This document shows, piece after piece, positions 28,734 to 36,810 of a stretch of DNA of 64,000 nt. Each line of letters starts with the position of its first letter. Position 1 is the first letter of the stretch. This DNA is from an uncultured Cytophagales bacterium. Lineage in GTDB: Bacteria > Bacteroidota > Bacteroidia > Cytophagales > Thermoflexibacteraceae. Both the position numbers and the translations under genes were made by a program. The notes under the pieces were generated by a model. It saw only the letters and a program-made list of their open reading frames with translations, did not search any database and was not told the origin of the DNA. The stretch covers positions 434,001 to 498,000 of the forward strand of contig CALHUI010000003.1 of NCBI GenBank assembly GCA_938039675.1. Direction: 5' to 3'.

Positions 28734-30224
28734 TTACTTTTTAGCTTCTTCCAGTGTGCCTGCAAATTCTTGATTATCAGGTTTTAATCGCAGGGCATTT
28801 TCCAGCGCTTGGATGGCTTGCTGTTTTTTGCCTTCTTTCAGGAGGATAAGCCCCAGCGTGTGGTAGGCGAATGCATTTTCGGGGTCTAATGCCAGCGATT
28901 TTTGCGTATCGGCTTGTGCCTGAGGCAGTTGGTTTAGGTGATAATAGGCAATGGCGCGGTTGTTGTAGGCATAAGCAAAGTTGGCATCTAAGCTGATAGC
29001 TTTATCAAAATCTTTTACTGCTTCTGCATATTTTTTCATTTGGTTGTACAGATACCCACGGTTATTGAAAAAGTCGGCTTGTTTATCGTCTAAGATGATG
29101 GCTTTGTTGTAATCTTTCAGCGCTTCTTCTAACTTGCCAAGTGCGCGGAAAGTGCGCCCGCGCAGGTCGTAGGCAAAAGCATTGGCTGTGTGCACTTCTA
29201 ATACTTTATTGAGGTCAGTAAGTGCTTCGTTGAGCCTTCCGATGCTTCGGTAAAGCGCAGCGCGGTCTAACATTACTTGAAGATTATTGGGTTGCAGAGC
29301 CAATGCAGCGGTATAGTCGGCAATGGCGGCTTCGGGGTTGCGGTCTAACTTATGTGCTTTGGCGCGTGCCGTCAGAATGTTTACCGCTTTGGGTTGCAAG
29401 CTCAGCAGCTTGTTGTAGTCTTTGATGGCCTCCTTGAACTGCTCCATACCTATCAGTATGGCGGCTCTTGATTGGAGAGCGATAAGGTCATTGGGCGCCA
29501 GATTCAGGTACAAGTTGTAGTCGGGCAGTGCATCGGCTGGCCCTTTGGTGTTCAATTTTAACTCTGCCCGATGGAGGTAGGCTGTTTTTTCCTGTGGGTT
29601 GAGGGCAATGGCTTTGTCAAAATCCTGCATGGCAGCATCAAAATCATTTTCGGAGCTTAAAATGATGCCGCGCCGAACATAGGCAGGCGCATATTGGGGC
29701 GATATACTGATGAGTTTGGTATAGTTCTGTTTGGCAGCTTCAAAGTCTTTGGCGGCTTCCATGCAAAGACCGCGGTTGATATATGCTTTTTGAACAGCCT
29801 CCATATCGCGCTGGGCAGTGGCTATGGAGATAAAGGTATTGTAGTGCTTAACGGCTTCTTTGTAGCGCTTCAGCCCAAAATTGGCGTTTCCTGCATTGAA
29901 ATGGTAGGTGGGTGTATAGTCAGCCTCCATTTTGCGTTTGGCACGTTCCTGTTCAAAGTTTGCTAGCGCTCTGTTGTAATCGGCGAGTGCTTCTTCAAAT
30001 TTGCCGAGTCGTTCGTAAGCCATACCTCGGCTGTTGAATACGATGAAGTTATCTTTCAATTTTAACGACTGTGTGTAGCTGGCAATAGCGGCTTCGTATT
30101 TGCCGGCGCGCATCAGGCGCTCACCTTCGTCAAAAAAGAAGCGGGTTTTGGGCTGTGCATATGCCAAAAGGCTCATCATCAGGCAGCCGATGAGCCAAGC
30201 AACGGATAAACTATTTTTTTTCAT
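28734..30224 (-). CDS. Exported tetratricopeptide repeat protein
   Basis: Signal peptide then many TPR units, e.g. AYDLRGRTFRALGKLEEALKDYNKAIILD. Confidence 0.92.
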   Translation of the reverse strand: MKKNSLSVAWLIGCLMMSLLAYAQPKTRFFFDEGERLMRAGKYEAAIASYTQSLKLKDNFIVFNSRGMAYERLGKFEEALADYNRALANFEQERAKRKMEADYTPTYHFNAGNANFGLKRYKEAVKHYNTFISIATAQRDMEAVQKAYINRGLCMEAAKDFEAAKQNYTKLISISPQYAPAYVRRGIILSSENDFDAAMQDFDKAIALNPQEKTAYLHRAELKLNTKGPADALPDYNLYLNLAPNDLIALQSRAAILIGMEQFKEAIKDYNKLLSLQPKAVNILTARAKAHKLDRNPEAAIADYTAALALQPNNLQVMLDRAALYRSIGRLNEALTDLNKVLEVHTANAFAYDLRGRTFRALGKLEEALKDYNKAIILDDKQADFFNNRGYLYNQMKKYAEAVKDFDKAISLDANFAYAYNNRAIAYYHLNQLPQAQADTQKSLALDPENAFAYHTLGLILLKEGKKQQAIQALENALRLKPDNQEFAGTLEEAKK

Positions 30225-30276
30225 CGAGGGTAAAATAAGTTAATTCCGGTTTGCTACTGAAAATATTGTTCCAAGT

Positions 30277-30939
30277 TTAAATAAAACATTTTAGTCGGAA
30301 TTCGTCAAAATAACGATTGAATTCATCGTTGGCATCGGCAGGATTGGCAATGTCTTTGAACGTAGATACGCCGCGCTTGTAGCGCACCAAGTTGGAAAGC
30401 GTGGAGTAGAAAATTTCCAGCCCGCCAATACCTACCAATTTGGACAAATGTTTGTACTCAATACTTTGGTCTTGTTTGTTAATTACCCCGAAAACTTCTA
30501 AGGGTTTTAAGGGGCGTTCTTTTTTGAGTTCGGGCAGTTGTTCCAGAAAGGCAGTAGTGGCATTGATGTCTAATTGGCTGGCAACTACAGGCACAATCAG
30601 GATGTCGGATGCCATTATGCTGTAATAAATGGTCGGGTCGGTGATTCTGCCCGGTGGTAAGTCCATGAAAATCAGGTCGTATTTTCGCTTAGCAAGCGTC
30701 AGTACTTTATCAAAATATTCCTGCGGATTAGGCTGCGTCCAATTGATGGCAAAAACATCAAACGATTTTGGGTTGTTTTCCTGAAGAAAAATCTGTTTAA
30801 CGGAAAGTTGCGGGTCAGAATCAATCACGAGCAACTTCTTATCTGTTCGGTTATGGATGGCAGCGGCAGTCAGCATTAGCAGGGTTGTTTTGCCGGAGCC
30901 GCCTTTCAGGGTTACAAATGAGATAACTTTGGTACTCAT
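30277..30939 (-). CDS. ParA/MinD-family ATPase
   Basis: ISFVTLKGGSGKTTLLMLTAAA deviant Walker A; YDLIFMDLPPGRITD. Confidence 0.92.
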   Translation of the reverse strand: MSTKVISFVTLKGGSGKTTLLMLTAAAIHNRTDKKLLVIDSDPQLSVKQIFLQENNPKSFDVFAINWTQPNPQEYFDKVLTLAKRKYDLIFMDLPPGRITDPTIYYSIMASDILIVPVVASQLDINATTAFLEQLPELKKERPLKPLEVFGVINKQDQSIEYKHLSKLVGIGGLEIFYSTLSNLVRYKRGVSTFKDIANPADANDEFNRYFDEFRLKCFI

Positions 30940-31043
30940 GCAACTGTCCGAGTAATTTTCTTTTGCGCAAGGTTACTAAAAAGATTTGACGTTGTTAGTA
31001 TAGACATCATTTTAATACGGTTTAGGCAGTATCTTTTCATTGT

Positions 31044-32432
31044 ATGGCAAGGTGGAAGTATTTTTCGGTATTGGCAATAGGTTTGCTTATCCGAACGCTT
31101 TATGCACAAACGCTCACACCGCAAGAATGGGGTAGGCAACTGCGCCGCAGCATCCCTGCCGAGCAGGACAGGGCGTATGCGATTTACCAATGGATTACCC
31201 GCAATATCAGCTACGATTGGGAGGCATACCGAGCCCCCGTTAACCCTGACCAAAGCCCGGCGGCAGTGCTTCGGCACAAAAAAGCCGTTTGTGAAGGTTT
31301 TGCAGCATTGTATCACTTGCTTGCCCGCGAGGCAGGCTTGGCGTGCGTGCAGGTGCGAGGCGTGGTAAAGGGCATCCAATATGAAGTCGGCGATGAGATG
31401 ACTCGCCCCAATCACGTGTGGAATGCGGTGCGTATTGACGGCTGCTGGGAACTGGTAGATGCTACATGGGGCGCAGGTGACGGCAAGAACCAGTTGCCCA
31501 ACGATACGTATTTCATGATTTCCCCCGAAGACCTTTCGTTTACGCATTTTCCCGAGGAGGAGCGTTGGCAACTATTAGAACGCCCCATTACGCTGCATGA
31601 ATTTGAGCGCAAACCGATTGTGTATCCTATTTTCAGCGAATTACAGCCGCAACTGCTCCACAACGCCCGTGAACTGATTATTGAAACCTCGCGCGACAGT
31701 CTGCAAATTCGTTTGCGAACGCTGCCAACGGCTATTTTTATGGCGGTAGTAGGCACTGCCGAAGGTCGGCAACGCGAAATAAGTGAGGGTATTGAGAACA
31801 GATGGGGCAATGTAAGCATCCCAATTGACAGTTTGCAAAAAGGGCAATCGTACAGGCTGGATATTTTTGCAGCAGCCTCTGATACTGTTGGCGAACTGCG
31901 CCAAATGCTGACCTATTTCATTAATTATCAGGGAAGTGCCAAATATGTTACTCGCCCCGACAGCCGAGTCCGCGTGGACAGCATGACTGGCATGCCCACG
32001 GGGTTTGTACAAGATTACATTGCATTGCAACAACAAAAAGACTATGCAGGTGCGTTAGCACTGCTGGATGACTATGCCCTCCGCTACCGCGATAATGTAT
32101 GGTTGCATACGGCAAGGGGAGAAAATTTGGAACAGTTGCAGCGCCCCGATGAGGCCGAAGCGAGCTATTTGCAGGCCATTGTACTGCAAAACGATTACTA
32201 CCGCGCCAATTATGCGCTTGGTGTGTTGTACTATAACCGTGCCGTCAGCGTGAACGAATCGCTCCTTCGCCTGACCCCGCAGCAACGGCAGAAACAGGAA
32301 GCATCTATTATGCAACAAGTGCGCAGATGGTTTATCAAAGCACAGCCCTATCTGCAAACTGCTTACTGCAAGCGCCCCGACAACCGGAACATAGAACAGG
32401 CTTTGCGGCAGATAGAACAGGTGCTGAAATAG
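31044..32432 (+). CDS. Exported transglutaminase-like domain protein with C-terminal TPR
   Basis: RAYAIYQWITRNISYDW; HKKAVCEGFAALYHLLAREAGLACVQVRG; NHVWNAVRIDGCWELVDATWGAG. Confidence 0.9.
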   Translation: MARWKYFSVLAIGLLIRTLYAQTLTPQEWGRQLRRSIPAEQDRAYAIYQWITRNISYDWEAYRAPVNPDQSPAAVLRHKKAVCEGFAALYHLLAREAGLACVQVRGVVKGIQYEVGDEMTRPNHVWNAVRIDGCWELVDATWGAGDGKNQLPNDTYFMISPEDLSFTHFPEEERWQLLERPITLHEFERKPIVYPIFSELQPQLLHNARELIIETSRDSLQIRLRTLPTAIFMAVVGTAEGRQREISEGIENRWGNVSIPIDSLQKGQSYRLDIFAAASDTVGELRQMLTYFINYQGSAKYVTRPDSRVRVDSMTGMPTGFVQDYIALQQQKDYAGALALLDDYALRYRDNVWLHTARGENLEQLQRPDEAEASYLQAIVLQNDYYRANYALGVLYYNRAVSVNESLLRLTPQQRQKQEASIMQQVRRWFIKAQPYLQTAYCKRPDNRNIEQALRQIEQVLK

Positions 32433-32571
32433 TTTTTGAGCAAACGGTTAGAAAATTGTATTTGTCAATTATTCTGCATAGCTTAACAAAACCATACAGT
32501 TGTAAGATAGCATATTTCCATGATTTTTTTTGAATGATACAACTTTGGCGCTCCATTCTTAATGCAAAAAT

Positions 32572-33207
32572 GTGGTGATGTATTGGCAAATACGGTTTCA
32601 AAGTACAAAAAGAGCTATTCTATCAATGGCTGTTGCTTGTTTATTTGCCCTACATACAACCGCACAATTGCTGGACGTGCGCCAATATGGCGATGCCACA
32701 GACCAGCGGCAACCACATGGTGCGGCTACCTATGGATTACGGCTCAAGGCGGTATCACCCGTTTTAACGGCAAATACTTTAAAACATACACCCAATGCGA
32801 TGGTTTAGTCAGTGACCTTGCCACTCGATTGCTGATAGGCAGCAAGGTGCATTTGTGGATTGGCACACGCAACGGTTTGAGCTAATTTCAACGGCAATCG
32901 GTTCAACAAGTTCTAATCGCTCATGCTGAAATTCAGACAACCGCAAAACCGCCCCGTTATTGAGTTCAGAAGTTACGTGCATAGCAAATACACGCGCATA
33001 GAAGTAAAAGACAATGGCTTAGATACAGATTTGAAAGCATACGGCGAAAACTGTTTTCGCTCTATGCACGCTTTCATTTCCATTTAGAAGGTAAAGGCTT
33101 GGGGTTTTGCTTAGTAAAAATGCAAGTTACGGCTTTGGGAGGCAAATATAGATGTTAGCAGCCGCATTGGCGAAGGAACTACTTTTATCATAGATTTGAA
33201 GTCTTAG
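32572..33207 (+). pseudogene. Remnant of a Reg_prop beta-propeller hybrid sensor histidine kinase (N-terminal and C-terminal ends joined)
   Basis: Signal peptide MAVACLFALHTTAQLLDVRQYGDA; YLWITAQGGITRFNGKYFKTYTQCDGLVSD...LWIGTRNGLS / FNGNRFNKF; then YTRIEVKDNGLDTDLKAYGE, HLEGKGLGFCLVKMQVTALGGK, DVSSRIGEGTTFIIDLKS* in shifting frames. Confidence 0.75.
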
Positions 33208-33209
33208 AA

Positions 33210-33950
33210 ATGACAGCAATAACCATGAACAGCGTAATTGTTACAGGCTCTTCGGGGCGAATCGGTGCAGAAATTTGCCGATTATTTAAACGGGAAGGAT
33301 TTTTTACCATTGGCTTAGACCGGCAGTCCATGCAAAATGCCGATGTGTACATGCAAACCGACTTGAATCGTCTTTGTATCGATGAGAGCTATCGTCAGCA
33401 GTTAGAGCAATCGTTAGACGAACTTGTCACCCGATACCCGCTGAAATGCTTGGTCAATAATGCGGCCGAGCAGTTGCTGAACAAAACCGATGACTTGACA
33501 TTAGAGCAGTGGCAAACCACGCTGAACGTAAACCTGACCGCACCTTTTTTGCTGATTCAGCATTGCTTGCCGCATTTGGAAGCAACCAAAGGTTCTGTGA
33601 TTAATGTAGCAAGTATCCATAGGCAACTGACCAAGCCGCGTTTTGTGGCATATGCTACGAGCAAATCGGCATTAGTAGGGCTTACAAAAGCACTGGCGGT
33701 TGATTTGGCAGGCCGCATTCGAGTAAATGCCATCAGCCCGGCGGCTATAGAAACCCCTATGCTGCAGGCAGGTTTCCCCAATCCTGACGATTACCGCAAA
33801 CTCAACGAGATTCATCCCGTGGGGCGCATCGGGCAGCCTGACGAAGTGGCAGAAGTTGCCGTTTTTCTAGCATCCGACAAGGCAGGCTTTATCAACGGTG
33901 TCGATATTCAGATAGACGGCGGTATTAGTAGTGTGTTGAAAGATTTATAA
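33210..33950 (+). CDS. SDR family oxidoreductase
   Basis: VIVTGSSGRIGAEICRLF; CLVNNAAEQL; VAYATSKSALVGLTKALAVDL; FINGVDIQIDGG. Confidence 0.93.
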   Translation: MTAITMNSVIVTGSSGRIGAEICRLFKREGFFTIGLDRQSMQNADVYMQTDLNRLCIDESYRQQLEQSLDELVTRYPLKCLVNNAAEQLLNKTDDLTLEQWQTTLNVNLTAPFLLIQHCLPHLEATKGSVINVASIHRQLTKPRFVAYATSKSALVGLTKALAVDLAGRIRVNAISPAAIETPMLQAGFPNPDDYRKLNEIHPVGRIGQPDEVAEVAVFLASDKAGFINGVDIQIDGGISSVLKDL

Positions 33951-33976
33951 TATTTGCAAATATTTTTTATAGTTAC

Positions 33977-34387
33977 ATGGAAAATATTGCCGAATATGCT
34001 AACACTCGCATATATTATGATACCAAGCAGCGATTGATGAAATGTGAACGCTATTGCCGAGTCGATGAGTTTATTGAAGATAGCGATTATCGCAATCAAA
34101 TGAAACGTATGGTTGAAATTGTCAAGGAAAAGTTACCTTTATTTATTTTAATGGACTTGCGTGAATTTTTTTACCCGGTCAACCCTGAACAACAGAAATG
34201 GATTAATGAAGAGATAATACCAGCTATTTTGCATACAGGTGTACGCAAGGGCGCTTTTGTACTACCCGCTGATATGATAGTTGCTCTTTCCATTGAGCAG
34301 ATATATGACATAGAAAATAATACGAATTTGCCAGTTTGTATGTTTAGCAATTATGAGCATGCACTCAAATGGTTGGGAATAAATTAA
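33977..34387 (+). CDS. Small SpoIIAA/STAS-like hypothetical protein
   Basis: 136 aa; pattern similar to the decayed gene at 24059-24498 (LFILMDLREFFYPVNPEQQKWINEEI...). Confidence 0.5.
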   Translation: MENIAEYANTRIYYDTKQRLMKCERYCRVDEFIEDSDYRNQMKRMVEIVKEKLPLFILMDLREFFYPVNPEQQKWINEEIIPAILHTGVRKGAFVLPADMIVALSIEQIYDIENNTNLPVCMFSNYEHALKWLGIN

Positions 34388-34496
34388 TAAATCAACAAAG
34401 ATGGTGTAATAAGTTGGCCAAATATATTGGTAGTATGTAAGAATAGAAATATATTCGCTGCATCATATCACCTTCAATAATATATTAACTGTTATT

Positions 34497-34531
34497 TAGC
34501 CGGATAGCTTGTTGGCTTTTCGGCTATTTTT
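34497..34531 (-). terminator. Putative terminator after the dctA-like gene
   Basis: tagccggatagcttgttggcttttcggcta hairpin; T-rich (AAAAAATAG on plus) on the minus strand. Confidence 0.45.
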
Positions 34532-35850
34532 TATGTCTTACTTTCTGAAAGCACGGGTTTTTCAGCAGATGGGTTGGCAATCGGGTTGTTAAATGCAATT
34601 TCCATCTGCCTGCGGTCAAACTCTTTTTCGTTGTTAGCAAGCCATATAGTAGCTACTCCATTACCAATAAAATTGGTAATGGCACGCGCTTCCGACATAA
34701 ACCTGTCCACCCCGAGCAATAGTGCCAATCCTTCAACCGGAATGACTTTGATGGCTGTCAGTGTAGAGGCAAGCACAATGAAACCACTCCCCGTAACTCC
34801 TGCTGCACCTTTAGAAGTAACCATCAGAATACCAATAATAGTTAATATTTGCGTAATATCTAAGTGCACATTATATACTTGGGCAAGAAAAATAGCAGCC
34901 ATTGACAAATAAATAGTCGTTCCATCTAAGTTGAAAGAGTATCCTGCGGGAACAACCAGCCCTACCACCGGTTTTGAACAGCCCATGCGTTCCAGTTTTT
35001 CCATCAGGGATGGCAGAGCGGCCTCCGATGAAGAAGTTCCTAGCACAATCAGCAACTCATCGCGGATATATTTCAAAAAATTCCACAAGCTGACGCGGTA
35101 GCTGCGCATAATGTACCACAGCACAACAAAAATGAAAAGCGCCATTGTAGTATAAACCGTAATCATCAGTTTGGCAAGCGGCAGCAGTGTTTTGATGCCA
35201 TATTTACCGATGGTAAAAGCCATGCCACCGAATGCACCTATCGGGGCAAGCAGCATGACTTTATGCAGCGCCCAAAATACCTTTTTTGAAATCGGATTTA
35301 GAAAGTCAATAATTTGCTGCCTGCTGGAGTAGTTGCTCATAAATGTTCCGAACAAAATGGCAATCACCAGCACTTGCAGCGTGGAGTTATCCATAAAAAA
35401 CTGCCACCAGCTAAACTCAGCAGAGGCCTGTGTATATTTAGAAATATCACCTCCTTTTACTTGATTGGTAACAACACCGTCTCCGGGGCGTATTATGTTG
35501 GCTACCGCAACACCTATGATAAGTGCTATGGTTGTTACTACTTCAAAGTAAAGCAATGCTTTTGCGCCTACTTTGCCTACCTTTTTTAGATTCCCCATAC
35601 TGATAATACCCAGCGTGATGGTAAGGAATATGATAGGATTGATGAATACTTTGACAATACTAATGAAGGTTTTGCCTAAAAATTCGCTGAATGTTGCGCC
35701 AATTTCAAATTCCTGTCCTAAAAAACGCGTTTTAATAGGGGCTTCCATAATTTTGGCCAGCGCCCACTCCGGATAGAAATGCCCCAGAATAACACCGAGC
35801 GAGATGGCAGTGAGTACCCAGAAGGTAAGGTTGGTAAATATTTTTTTCAT
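34531..35850 (-). CDS. Dicarboxylate/amino acid:cation symporter (SDF/DAACS family)
   Basis: TSSSEAALPSLMEKLERMGCSKPVVGLVVPAGYSFNLDGTTIYLSMAAIFLAQ; GVDRFMSEARAITNFIGNGVATIWLA. Confidence 0.93.
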   Translation of the reverse strand: MKKIFTNLTFWVLTAISLGVILGHFYPEWALAKIMEAPIKTRFLGQEFEIGATFSEFLGKTFISIVKVFINPIIFLTITLGIISMGNLKKVGKVGAKALLYFEVVTTIALIIGVAVANIIRPGDGVVTNQVKGGDISKYTQASAEFSWWQFFMDNSTLQVLVIAILFGTFMSNYSSRQQIIDFLNPISKKVFWALHKVMLLAPIGAFGGMAFTIGKYGIKTLLPLAKLMITVYTTMALFIFVVLWYIMRSYRVSLWNFLKYIRDELLIVLGTSSSEAALPSLMEKLERMGCSKPVVGLVVPAGYSFNLDGTTIYLSMAAIFLAQVYNVHLDITQILTIIGILMVTSKGAAGVTGSGFIVLASTLTAIKVIPVEGLALLLGVDRFMSEARAITNFIGNGVATIWLANNEKEFDRRQMEIAFNNPIANPSAEKPVLSESKT

Positions 35851-35859
35851 GTTACAAAA

Positions 35860-36774
35860 TCAGTTGAACCATTGTAAAAGGTAGTAAACAGGCAATGCCG
35901 TCAGCAGGGAGAGCGGCAAACCGATGCCCACCATAGCCGAAGCCAGCGGGGGATTGAGCCCATATTGCGTGGCAATAATGGCAGCGGTATTCATAGGCCC
36001 CAGCGCTGCACCGATAACGCATATTTCGGCAACCATACCCTTTTGCCCTGCTATTGGGAACAGCACCAGCCAAACAAGCACGGGTGCTAAGAGCAGTTTA
36101 AAGCCTAAACCCGTACAAACGTGCTTCAGCAGGGTGCGTTTACCCGACAGGTCTATTTGTAAACCCACTGAAAACAAGGCCAGAAAACTGAACGGAGCAG
36201 CAATTTTTTGAAGGACTTCTCTGGCAAGCGACGGTATCGCCAATCCTGTTAAATTGATGCCCATAGCCAGTATAAAGGCCGGAAAAACAGGGAAGCCCAA
36301 TACGTTAAGCAATATTTTTTTCAACGAAGGTGTGCTGGAAGAATAATAAGAGGCCGTGATTACTCCGAGAGTTGCACAAACCATGAAAGAGCCGGCCTGA
36401 CTCATCAAAATTCCGATTCGCAAGCCCTCCGCACCGTAGAAAAGTTCAAAAATGGGGAATCCGAGAAAGGAGATGCTCGGAATGCCTGCGGTCATAATCA
36501 GTACTGCTTCGCTGTGAGGGTGCATGTAGTTGAGTTTGCCCGTTACTTTGAAAAAAAGAAAACCCACAGCATATAAGCACCAAGGCATCAATATAGGCAT
36601 GAGTATATGCCTATTCAGGTTGGCTTCAGAGCCGTAAATGAGCGTAGCAGCGGGTAAACAAACATATAAGATAACCTGATTAATCACTTGGTGCGCATTG
36701 CCTTGGAGGAGGCCGCTTCTTTTGAAAGCAGCCCCCATTGTCAGGCAAGCAAGCAGGAATAATATGTTTGTCAT
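35860..36774 (-). CDS. AEC family transporter
   Basis: About 10 TM segments; AALGPMNTAAIIATQYGLNPPLASAMVGIGLPLSLLTALPVYYLL. Confidence 0.82.
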   Translation of the reverse strand: MTNILFLLACLTMGAAFKRSGLLQGNAHQVINQVILYVCLPAATLIYGSEANLNRHILMPILMPWCLYAVGFLFFKVTGKLNYMHPHSEAVLIMTAGIPSISFLGFPIFELFYGAEGLRIGILMSQAGSFMVCATLGVITASYYSSSTPSLKKILLNVLGFPVFPAFILAMGINLTGLAIPSLAREVLQKIAAPFSFLALFSVGLQIDLSGKRTLLKHVCTGLGFKLLLAPVLVWLVLFPIAGQKGMVAEICVIGAALGPMNTAAIIATQYGLNPPLASAMVGIGLPLSLLTALPVYYLLQWFN

Positions 36775-36810
36775 GTTGTAAAAAAAACGATTGTGTAATG
36801 CCGCACTTCA

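Noticed and set aside
30277-30939. ParA-like gene as a plasmid partition or replication-origin marker
   Set aside because: No parB, parS-like cluster or replication gene nearby; orphan ParA/MinD-like ATPases are common
30936-31571. 211-aa minus-strand ORF opposite the transglutaminase gene
   Set aside because: Antisense shadow of a well supported coding frame
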